Below, in pieces: positions 16,414-24,072 of a stretch of DNA of 33,165 bases; the stretch's first letter is position 1; each line of letters begins with the position of its first letter. Made by a program: the position numbers and the translations under genes. The DNA comes from Ruminococcus sp. UBA3665. GTDB taxonomy: Bacteria; Bacillota; Clostridia; Oscillospirales; Ruminococcaceae. The stretch is from assembly GCA_002373165.1 (NCBI GenBank), contig DFJS01000068.1, forward strand, positions 2,943 through 36,107, in the 5' to 3' direction. The notes beneath the pieces are model-generated. The model made no database searches. It had not been told where the DNA came from and saw only the letters and a program-made list of their open reading frames with translations.

Positions 16414-17312
16414 CAGATGCATTTCATATTAAGAACGGCGTTCTGATGCGGTACAAAGGAAAAGGCAGTTCTTCCCGGATACTGAAAAATCTGCACAGTG
16501 TTGAGATTCCGGAGGGTGTGACGGCTGTCGGAAAATATGCTTTTTTCAGCTGTAACGGCGTTGGCAGCATTGTCCTTCCGGACAGCGTGAAAAAAATAGA
16601 CTCCTGTGCTTTCTATAACTGCAAACAGCTGGAATCTGTTTTCATTCCGGAAAGCGTTGTGATGCTGGGCGATAATGTATTCTTTAACTGCGAAAATCTG
16701 ACACATATCCGGATTCCGGATTCTGTTGTCACGATTGGTGCACCTGTGTTCAGCAAGCCTGTGAATCTGGAAGATTATCCGGATGGATGCATCGTCATGA
16801 ATCAAAAACTGATTCAGTATGTCGGCAGGGCAAAAACTGTCGTCATTCCGGAACATGTCAGAAAAATTCAGACCTATGCGTTTTATCAGTCTCCGGCAGA
16901 AACGATTGTCATTCCGGAAACAGCCGAACCTCCGCAGGAAGATGCATTTTTTCTCTGCAAGCAGCTCCGCTGTCTGGTGATTCATCAGATCCGGATGACT
17001 CTGGAGGAAAACAGTCTGTCAGACCTGCGCCGGAAAGTACACATGGCAGACTGCATTCTGAATTTTCTGAACGGAAAAGAAATCAAAAAAAATAAAGATT
17101 TTCTCATCCGGAATAAAAAAATGCTGTTCTGTACGGACTCCGGAACGTTCCGGAAAATTCTGGAAACAGGACAGATCTTCAGGCAGGCATCACTGGACGA
17201 ATTGATTCTTCATGCAATTGAAGTACAGGATTATGAAAAACAGCTTTTGCTGCTGAATTATAAATATCAGCATTGCGGCTTTGAGGACAGAGGAGAAAAA
17301 TTAAAATTATGA
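16410..17312 (+). CDS. LRR_5 protein 11, two-lobed
   Basis: A 300-residue protein, sister to the next two. It has the cap FHIKNGVLMRYKGKGSS, four LRRs, a second cap YPDGCIVMNQKLIQYVG, two more LRRs, and a C-terminal module with TFRKILETGQIF and LNYKYQHCGFEDRGEKLKL. It overlaps the DUF5682 gene by 4 nt at its start and the next LRR gene by 4 nt at its end. The AGGAGA for the next gene (17291-17296) lies within its final GE codons. Confidence 0.89.
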   Translation: MTDAFHIKNGVLMRYKGKGSSSRILKNLHSVEIPEGVTAVGKYAFFSCNGVGSIVLPDSVKKIDSCAFYNCKQLESVFIPESVVMLGDNVFFNCENLTHIRIPDSVVTIGAPVFSKPVNLEDYPDGCIVMNQKLIQYVGRAKTVVIPEHVRKIQTYAFYQSPAETIVIPETAEPPQEDAFFLCKQLRCLVIHQIRMTLEENSLSDLRRKVHMADCILNFLNGKEIKKNKDFLIRNKKMLFCTDSGTFRKILETGQIFRQASLDELILHAIEVQDYEKQLLLLNYKYQHCGFEDRGEKLKL

Positions 17313-18175
17313 GTGATTTTGAAATTAGCAATAATGTGTTGGTCCGGTACTGCGGCAAAGAAAGTTCTGTCACGATTCCGGAAGGAATTAAAATTATCGG
17401 AAAATCTGCTTTTTCGTACTGTAACAGCATCCGGAATGTCATCATTCCGGACAGCGTGATCACTATCGGGCATAGGGCTTTTCGTGGATGCGAAAATCTG
17501 GAACGTGCTGTGATTCCGGAAAGTGTCAGAGAAATCAGAAGTTATGCCTTTTATCAATGTCAGAATCTGATTTTCTGTCAGGTTCCGGATAAGGCGGCAA
17601 CGCTGGGACATTGTATTTTTTCCGGCGCACCCCTGACGGAAAGCTATCCGGATGGCCTGATTCTGCATCATCATGTGCTGATGGAATATGCCGGAAATGA
17701 AAAAACTGTCCTCATTCCGGAAACGGTAACCAAAATCCGGAATTTTGTGTTTTGTTTCAGTGATGTAGAAACACTGGTAATTCCGGATACTGTGAAAATA
17801 ATCAATCCGGAATCGCTTTACGGCTGCCGGAAACTCCGGAAAGTCACTGTGCATGGTATGACATTCTGCTCTGAAAAAGAAACATTTTTCTGGAATTCGA
17901 TATTTCAGACAATGCGTTTTGTCAGACTTTTGCTGGAAAATCCGGAATCGGCTGATATCGCCTGCCTGAACAAAGAACAAAAGCTGCTGTTCTGTCTGGA
18001 TGCGGAAACATTCCGGAAAATTCTGGAAACTGGAAGAATCTTCACCAGAGAAAATATAGATCAGGCAATACAGTATGCAATCCGGGAACAGAATTATGAA
18101 AAGCAAATTCTGCTGCTGAATTATAAATATCAGCATTTCAGCTTCGCGGACAGAGGAGAAAGTTTGAAATTATGA
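17309..18175 (+). CDS. LRR_5 protein 12, two-lobed
   Basis: A 288-residue protein with the cap FEISNNVLVRYCG, four LRRs, a second cap YPDGLILHHHVLMEYAG and two LRRs. A linker (VHGMTF) leads into the C-terminal module (FRKILETGRIFTRENIDQ, LNYKYQHFSFADRGESLKL). The DNA around its 3' end is very similar to that of the preceding gene, which suggests recent duplication or gene conversion. It overlaps both neighbours by ATGA. Confidence 0.89.
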   Translation: MSDFEISNNVLVRYCGKESSVTIPEGIKIIGKSAFSYCNSIRNVIIPDSVITIGHRAFRGCENLERAVIPESVREIRSYAFYQCQNLIFCQVPDKAATLGHCIFSGAPLTESYPDGLILHHHVLMEYAGNEKTVLIPETVTKIRNFVFCFSDVETLVIPDTVKIINPESLYGCRKLRKVTVHGMTFCSEKETFFWNSIFQTMRFVRLLLENPESADIACLNKEQKLLFCLDAETFRKILETGRIFTRENIDQAIQYAIREQNYEKQILLLNYKYQHFSFADRGESLKL

Positions 18176-19065
18176 ATTATTTTGAAATCAAAGATCATAA
18201 ATTAATCCGTTACCGGGGCAAAGGCAGTTCCGCCATGATTCCGGACAGATTGACAGATATCCGCATTCCGGAGGGAGTCACATCAATCGAAAAATCAGCC
18301 TTTGCGCTTTGCAGCGGCATCCGGAGTGTCAGCATTCCGGACAGTGTGACAGTCATCGGTCAGGATGCTTTCTATGCCTGCAAAAGTCTGGAACGTGTCG
18401 TGATTCCGGACAGTGTGAAGCACATCGGCGGCCAGGCGTTCGCCAATTGCAGAAATCTGCGGTTTTTTAAAATTCCGGAACAGACCGGAAAAGTCGACAG
18501 CTGGGCATTCAGAGGCGTTTCCGCTTCGCCGGAATGCTATCCGGACGGATTTATCATACACAATCATGAACTTTTGCAGTATACCGGAACAGCCAGAGAA
18601 ATTATCATTCCCGATTCAGTGACAAAAGTCCGGGATACCGCTTTTGCAGATGATTCACATGCCGAAACAGTAATCATTCCGGAATCGGTCGAAAAATTTG
18701 AACCGTATTCGCTGGACATGCCGGAATTAAAATATATTCTGGTATGCGGCATGAAATTTTCCAGCCGGCAGCCGTATTGGAAGCTTTCATTCCAGCTTTT
18801 GCGCTCTGTCTGGAAGTTCCTGAAAAATCCTCAGGATGCCGAAAGCCTGAATTTTCTGCAAACAAACCGGATGCTGCTGTTTCTTCTGGAGATGGAACCG
18901 TTCCGGAAAGTTCTGGAAACAGGAAAAATTTTTACCAGAGATGTCATCGATCAGGAAATCCGGTATGCAATCGAACAGCAGGAATATGAGAAACAGCTTC
19001 TGCTGACAGAGTATAAATATCAGCATTTCGGTTTTCAGGATATTGCCGGCAATTTAAAACTATAG
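18172..19065 (+). CDS. LRR_5 protein 13, two-lobed
   Basis: A 297-residue protein with the cap FEIKDHKLIRYRGKGSS, four LRRs, a second cap YPDGFIIHNHELLQYTG and two LRRs. The C-terminal module contains PFRKVLETGKIFTRDVIDQ and TEYKYQHFGFQDIAGNLKL. It overlaps the upstream gene by ATGA. It does not overlap the downstream gene, and its tail reads IAGN rather than the IGE that carries a ribosome site in coupled genes. Confidence 0.89.
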   Translation: MNYFEIKDHKLIRYRGKGSSAMIPDRLTDIRIPEGVTSIEKSAFALCSGIRSVSIPDSVTVIGQDAFYACKSLERVVIPDSVKHIGGQAFANCRNLRFFKIPEQTGKVDSWAFRGVSASPECYPDGFIIHNHELLQYTGTAREIIIPDSVTKVRDTAFADDSHAETVIIPESVEKFEPYSLDMPELKYILVCGMKFSSRQPYWKLSFQLLRSVWKFLKNPQDAESLNFLQTNRMLLFLLEMEPFRKVLETGKIFTRDVIDQEIRYAIEQQEYEKQLLLTEYKYQHFGFQDIAGNLKL

Positions 19066-19078
19066 GAGGAATTATGAT

Positions 19079-19759
19079 ATGATAAGTGAATTTGAAATCA
19101 AAGACAATGTTCTGATAAAATATCACGGGAAAGATGCTTATATCATGATTCCGGACGGAATTACGCGTATCGGAGAATATGCTTTCTGCAATCGGGAGCA
19201 GTACTGCACGGGCATAAGGCAGATAAAAGGAGTCTATATTCCGGAGGGCGTTGTTTCCATCGGACATTCCGCATTCCGGAACTGTAGTCGTCTTGAAAGA
19301 GTATCCCTGCCGAAAACTCTTGTCAGAATAGAATCCTTTGCTTTTCGCCATGCTCCGATAAAAGAATTGGAATTTCCGGATAATCTGCGTTATTGCAATG
19401 AAGATTTTTATTATTATTCTTTGGAAAAAATTTCTTATCGGGGAGTGACATTTTCCCCGAAATATCAAGTTGAACATCGATATCAAAATCACTGTTATCA
19501 ATTTGATCGATATATAAACGTATCTCATATGTTGAAACTGCTCCGGACAGATAAAGCACAGGCAATGCAGATTCTGCTCGAAGCCGGACAGGAACAGGCC
19601 GTGATGCAGTCTCTGGAAAGATTCATTTCCAGAAAAAATATCGACAGGCTGATTCAGATTGCAATTGAGAAAAAAGCCTATCAATTGCAGATGATTCTGA
19701 CAGATTATAAATATCAGCATGTCAGGTTCCGGAATATAGGAGAAAATCTGAAATTATGA
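19079..19759 (+). CDS. LRR_5 protein 14
   Basis: A 226-residue protein with the cap FEIKDNVLIKYHG and about four LRRs, the first interrupted by a short insert (REQYCTGIRQIKG). The C-terminal module has SRKNIDRLIQIAIEKKAYQ and TDYKYQHVRFRNIGENLKL. AGGAGG near 19065-19070 precedes two ATGs. The one at 19074 is followed at once by a stop (ATG ATA TGA), so ATG 19079 is used. It overlaps the next gene by 4 nt. Confidence 0.87.
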   Translation: MISEFEIKDNVLIKYHGKDAYIMIPDGITRIGEYAFCNREQYCTGIRQIKGVYIPEGVVSIGHSAFRNCSRLERVSLPKTLVRIESFAFRHAPIKELEFPDNLRYCNEDFYYYSLEKISYRGVTFSPKYQVEHRYQNHCYQFDRYINVSHMLKLLRTDKAQAMQILLEAGQEQAVMQSLERFISRKNIDRLIQIAIEKKAYQLQMILTDYKYQHVRFRNIGENLKL

Positions 19760-20409
19760 AATCAGAGTTTAAAATAAAAAAGCATGTTCTGCTTCGCTAT
19801 CAGGGACAGAATTCTGATATAATCATTCCGGAACATGTCACGCGAATTGAATCGCTTGCCTTCTATGGAAATCAGAATGTGCGTTCGGTTGTGTTTCCGG
19901 ACAGTGTCAGAACAATCAGTGGGGAAGCGTTTCTGGAATGCAGGAATCTGGAAAGAACAGAGCTGCCGGAACATCTGGAAACAATCGGAAATCAGGCATT
20001 TTATCACTGCAATCTGAAAAGAATCGTCATTCCGGACAGTGTTGTTTTTCTGGGTGAACGCGCGTTCTATTGTCCGGAACTGACTTCTGTATCATGGTAC
20101 GGAATCGAAGTGACAGACAGGATTATTTTGACGAAATATTTTGAACATCTTAAAAATCTGAAAGCTTTTCTGGATCATCCCGAAAATGAAGAGTTTCAGA
20201 AAAAAGTCAATTTGCCGTTCCTGTTCCGGATTGATACGGAGCATTTCAAAATTGTGCTGGAATCCGGAAAAATTTTCGATCAGCAGCATATGAAATTCTT
20301 CATCCGGTATGCAAACAGCAGGCATTTCTATGAAAAGCAGATTCTGTTAATGGAATATCAGCATCGGCATTTTAACTCGGCTGGAATAGGGGAGGATTTG
20401 AAATTATGA
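19756..20409 (+). CDS. LRR_5 protein 15
   Basis: A 217-residue protein with the cap FKIKKHVLLRYQG, five LRRs to about residue 115, a WYGIEV linker and the C-terminal module (HFKIVLESGKIFDQQHM, MEYQHRHFNSAGIGEDLKL). It overlaps the genes on both sides by ATGA, with ribosome sites embedded in the tail codons of the preceding gene (AGGAGA 19738-19743) and in its own (GGAG 20391-20394). Confidence 0.88.
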   Translation: MKSEFKIKKHVLLRYQGQNSDIIIPEHVTRIESLAFYGNQNVRSVVFPDSVRTISGEAFLECRNLERTELPEHLETIGNQAFYHCNLKRIVIPDSVVFLGERAFYCPELTSVSWYGIEVTDRIILTKYFEHLKNLKAFLDHPENEEFQKKVNLPFLFRIDTEHFKIVLESGKIFDQQHMKFFIRYANSRHFYEKQILLMEYQHRHFNSAGIGEDLKL

Positions 20410-21308
20410 GTGATTTTGAAATCAAAAATCAGGTATTAATCAAATATACCGGCAGAGGGAGCAGTGTTGTCGCTCCCAGAAATCTGACTGCCGTCCGCAT
20501 TCCGGATATGATAAAAGAAATCGGAGAATCCGCTTTTGCCTACTGCCGTGGAATCGAAACAGTCTGGATTCCGGATGGTGTCACAGCAATCGGAAAAAAT
20601 GCCTTTTTCAGCTGTAGAAATCTAAAATCCATCCGGATTCCGGAATCTGTTGTCAAAATTGATGACTATGCTCTGAAAGATTGTCCTAAACTGACAGATC
20701 TCACGCTTCCGGAAGGAATTCAGAAATACGGAACGGAAGTCTTTTCACGCGGAGTGCATCTGAAAAATTATCCCGATGATTTTGTCATTTTAAATCATAT
20801 TCTGTATCAGTATATCGGCACAAACGGGACAATCGTCATCCCGGAAGGCGTGACTTATGCCGGAATGAATTCGCTCAGCGGCTGGGAAATGGATTATTCT
20901 GTCGAACATGTTGTCTTTCCGGCCAGCATGGAAAGCATTGATCTGTATGCTCTGCATCAGGATGAAAAAATGAAAAGCATTACCTGCCATCAGATTCAGG
21001 TATTCGTGAACGAGGAAGAAATGAAATGGACAAATGCTATCGAATTAATCCGGAATATCGTGATGTTTTTACGGAATCCTTCCAGAAAAAAAGAACGCTT
21101 TCTGAAACAGTACCGGGAAGATATGCTGTTCTGTCTGGAAGATGCCGTATTTCAGAAAATTGTTGATACAGGAAAAATCTATTCCGGCGATGCGCTGGAA
21201 TATTATCTGAAAATGGCAATCGAGCATCAGCTTTATACAAAACAGATGATATTAATGCATTATCAGTATCAGCATTCTGTCTGCAAGCCCAGAAATTTAT
21301 TTTTATAA
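20406..21308 (+). CDS. LRR_5 protein 16, two-lobed
   Basis: A 300-residue protein with the cap FEIKNQVLIKYTGRGSS, four LRRs, a second cap YPDDFVILNHILYQYIG and two degenerate LRRs. The C-terminal module has VFQKIVDTGKIYSGDALEY and MHYQYQHSVCKPRNLFL. Its first half most resembles the genes at 16410 and 18172. It lies directly before the vWA gene (18-nt gap). Confidence 0.88.
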   Translation: MSDFEIKNQVLIKYTGRGSSVVAPRNLTAVRIPDMIKEIGESAFAYCRGIETVWIPDGVTAIGKNAFFSCRNLKSIRIPESVVKIDDYALKDCPKLTDLTLPEGIQKYGTEVFSRGVHLKNYPDDFVILNHILYQYIGTNGTIVIPEGVTYAGMNSLSGWEMDYSVEHVVFPASMESIDLYALHQDEKMKSITCHQIQVFVNEEEMKWTNAIELIRNIVMFLRNPSRKKERFLKQYREDMLFCLEDAVFQKIVDTGKIYSGDALEYYLKMAIEHQLYTKQMILMHYQYQHSVCKPRNLFL

Positions 21309-21326
21309 GAAAAGAGGAAATTTTTT

Positions 21327-22469
21327 ATGACTACAGAAGAACAGGTTCTCAACCGCTGGCGGCTGATCCTGGGAAAACAATCAGATCAGAATCTGGATTT
21401 CAGCGGCTCGGACAGAGAAATTCGGGGGCTGGAAGATATGGAAAATCTGCTGGAATATCTCTACGAACAGGCCGCCGGAGAGGACGTGCGGCAGGAAGAC
21501 GGTCAGAACCGGAAAGGCGGTACAGGAAAATCCCGCCTCAATGCCGCAAAATGGATTACCAAAGTAAGAGAACTCTTTCCGAAACAAACTGCCGAAGTCC
21601 TCGAAAAACAGGCTCTGGAAGAATTTCATATGACCGAACTGCTGACAGATAAAAAAGTTCTGGAACAGATTCAGCCCGATATGAATTTATTGAAAACCGT
21701 TCTGCAATTGAAACATCTCATGAAAGGCGATGTGCTGGAAACTGCAAAAATCATTGCACAGAAAGTCGCTGACCAGCTCCGGGAAAAACTGGAAAATGAT
21801 ATCCGGCGTTCTGTTCTGGGACGAATCGACAGAAACAGCTCCAGTCCCGTGCATTCGGCCAGAAATCTGGATATCAAGAAAACAATCCGGAAAAATCTGA
21901 AACATTATGACCCGGATTCCGGTCAGCTGATCTTGCAGGATATTTATTTCAATAACCGGGTGAAAAAATACAGCACATGGCGCGTGATTATCGCAATCGA
22001 TGAAAGCGGCTCCATGCTGGGTTCTGTGATTTACAGTGCCGTGATGGCACAGATTATCTCAAAACTGCCCTTTGCCGATGTGAAATTGATTATTTTCGAT
22101 ACCAGTATTGTAGATCTGTCCGGTCAGGCCGAAGACCCTGCCGAAATCCTGATGAGTGTACAGCTCGGCGGCGGTACTGATATCGGAAAAGCTCTGGCCT
22201 ACTGCGAACAGCTGATTGAAACGCCGGCCAGAACCTGCGTTCTGTGCGTGACAGATCTGTATGAAGGTGCGCCGGAAAAATATTTGCTTAATACCAGCCG
22301 GAATATTCTGGAATCCGGCGCAAAACTGAATTTCTTAACTGCTCTGGATGAAACTGCCAATCCGGCCTATGACCGTCAGCTCGGACAGAAACTCGCAAAT
22401 ATGGGCGCATTCGTGGGCGCACTCACTCCGGAACAGCTAGGCGATTATATCGGGAGAATGTTCTCATGA
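21327..22469 (+). CDS. vWA-domain (CoxE-like) protein, YehP-like
   Basis: A 380-residue cytosolic protein. The C-terminal half is a von Willebrand A domain with an intact metal site (MIDAS): D225-x-S227-x-S229 (IIAIDESGSM), T284 in GGGTDIG and D310 in CVTDLYEG. The N-terminal half is helical. vWA proteins of this class are the usual partners of MoxR ATPases and present metal-dependent docking surfaces. It lies about 11 kb downstream of the MoxR gene in the same gene run. Its 3' end overlaps the next LRR gene by ATGA. Confidence 0.93.
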   Translation: MTTEEQVLNRWRLILGKQSDQNLDFSGSDREIRGLEDMENLLEYLYEQAAGEDVRQEDGQNRKGGTGKSRLNAAKWITKVRELFPKQTAEVLEKQALEEFHMTELLTDKKVLEQIQPDMNLLKTVLQLKHLMKGDVLETAKIIAQKVADQLREKLENDIRRSVLGRIDRNSSSPVHSARNLDIKKTIRKNLKHYDPDSGQLILQDIYFNNRVKKYSTWRVIIAIDESGSMLGSVIYSAVMAQIISKLPFADVKLIIFDTSIVDLSGQAEDPAEILMSVQLGGGTDIGKALAYCEQLIETPARTCVLCVTDLYEGAPEKYLLNTSRNILESGAKLNFLTALDETANPAYDRQLGQKLANMGAFVGALTPEQLGDYIGRMFS

Positions 22470-23182
22470 AGCCGGAGTTTGAAATTCAGGACGGCGTATT
22501 GCTGAAATATCACGGAACAGACAGAAATGTCATTGTTCCGGACAGTGTTACCGGCATCCGGGGCTGTGCGTTTCTGAAAAATATAGCATATACAGATTTT
22601 ATTCTTCCTAACGGAATCGAATGCCTGACCATTCCGGCAAGTGTCACTTTTGCCGAAATGGATGCCCTGCATGGATGCAGTGAACTGAAAACTCTGATTG
22701 TAAATCAGGAGCGTTTTGAAATAGAAAATTTTTTAAATATCCGGCAGAAATCCGGTCTGGAATCAGAAGTGTCACAGTCCGCCTCCGATACAGTTTCCGA
22801 TACGGCAGACGGAATTCTGAATCTTCTGGTAAATCAGAGTTTCAGATTTGAGAATCTCAGCTATTTGCCGGAATATCGCAATGCAGAATATGAACTTGCT
22901 TTCCGGCTTTTAAGATATCCTGTCAAAAATCAGAAATTTTTAAATCTGATCCGGGAACGTCTGCCCCATCTGTTTTTTTATCTGATGCTGAAATCTCCTC
23001 TTCCGGACAAAGAAGAACAGATTCGGGTAATGCTCAATCACGGAATTTTTACAGAAGATACTATCAGGCAATATGTTCAGTATGCCATCGACCTGAAAGC
23101 CTATGAAATTCAGCTTATGCTGATGAATTATCAGTATCAGCATTTTGAATTTAAATTTCATAAGGAGAAATGGAAATTATGA
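22466..23182 (+). CDS. LRR_5 protein 17, LRR-poor
   Basis: A 238-residue protein. After the cap FEIQDGVLLKYHG only about three LRRs remain. A Ser/Glu-rich linker (SEVSQSASDTVSDTADG) and a long C-terminal module follow (LPEYRNAEYELAFRLL, PVKNQKFLNLIRERLPHLF, MNYQYQHFEF). It is related to the gene at 7062. Its start overlaps the vWA gene and its end overlaps the next LRR gene. The tail codons (aaggag, 23162-23167) carry the next ribosome site. Confidence 0.87.
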   Translation: MKPEFEIQDGVLLKYHGTDRNVIVPDSVTGIRGCAFLKNIAYTDFILPNGIECLTIPASVTFAEMDALHGCSELKTLIVNQERFEIENFLNIRQKSGLESEVSQSASDTVSDTADGILNLLVNQSFRFENLSYLPEYRNAEYELAFRLLRYPVKNQKFLNLIRERLPHLFFYLMLKSPLPDKEEQIRVMLNHGIFTEDTIRQYVQYAIDLKAYEIQLMLMNYQYQHFEFKFHKEKWKL

Positions 23183-24072
23183 TTCAGAACGATTTTGAAA
23201 TCAAAGATAGTATTTTAATCAGATATCACGGCTGTGGCGGAGAAGTTGTCATTCCGGACGGCGTGACGGTTATCGGAGAGAATGCATTCTGGGATTGTGA
23301 AAACCTGATTCGTGTTATCATTCCGGAAAGCGTGACAGAGATTGCCGACAATGCCTTCCGGAGATGTCTGAATTTAACTGACATTACGATTCCGGAAAGT
23401 GTAACAAGCATCGGAGATACTGCATTTTTTGCCTGTATCAGCCTGAAAAGCATTACAATTCCGAAAAGTGTCAGAAGTATCGGGAAAGAAATTTTTGAAA
23501 ACTGTAAAAATTTAGCCAGTGTCAGCCTTCAGGAAGGACTCGTGACAATTAAAGAACTGGCATTTGCACACTGTGAAAGCCTGACAGAGATTACAATTCC
23601 AAAAAGTGTCGAAACACTTGGCTATATTGCATTTTTAGGCTGTCGCAATATGAAGCGTGTTCCGATGACGCTTGTTGACGGAAAACTGTTCTATCAGCCG
23701 GAAGATACCAAAAATATTCCGGATTTCAAAATGAATGAAATTATCTTGAACAGAAATTATTCTGTCAGAATAGATTCCGAAGTCAAGTATTATCTGATTT
23801 TTCAGATGTTTCTGCTTGATGTGGATTCTGACGGCGTTTCTGAGTATATCAAGAAAAATTTCCCGAAAATGTTCCGCTGGCTGATAGAACATGAAAATAT
23901 CGAAGTGATTCAAAAAATTCTGGACTCCGGAAATTTTATCACCAAACGAAATATTGATAAATTCATTCAGTATGCAATTGAAAATCAGAAGCATCAGGTA
24001 CAAATCCTGCTGATAGATTATAAATATCAGCATTTTGAATTCAAGTCAATAGGGGAGAGATTTATATTATGA
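23179..24072 (+). CDS. LRR_5 protein 18
   Basis: A 297-residue protein from ATG 23179. The in-frame ATG at 23170 is only 2 nt from AAGGAG, whereas 23179 is 11 nt away and gives the common ATGA overlap. The cap FEIKDSILIRYHG is followed by seven regular LRRs and a C-terminal module (KYYLIFQMFLLD, IKKNFPKMFRWLIEHENIE, TKRNIDKFIQYAIE, IDYKYQHFEFKSIGERFIL), closest to the gene at 5944. Confidence 0.89.
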   Translation: MIQNDFEIKDSILIRYHGCGGEVVIPDGVTVIGENAFWDCENLIRVIIPESVTEIADNAFRRCLNLTDITIPESVTSIGDTAFFACISLKSITIPKSVRSIGKEIFENCKNLASVSLQEGLVTIKELAFAHCESLTEITIPKSVETLGYIAFLGCRNMKRVPMTLVDGKLFYQPEDTKNIPDFKMNEIILNRNYSVRIDSEVKYYLIFQMFLLDVDSDGVSEYIKKNFPKMFRWLIEHENIEVIQKILDSGNFITKRNIDKFIQYAIENQKHQVQILLIDYKYQHFEFKSIGERFIL

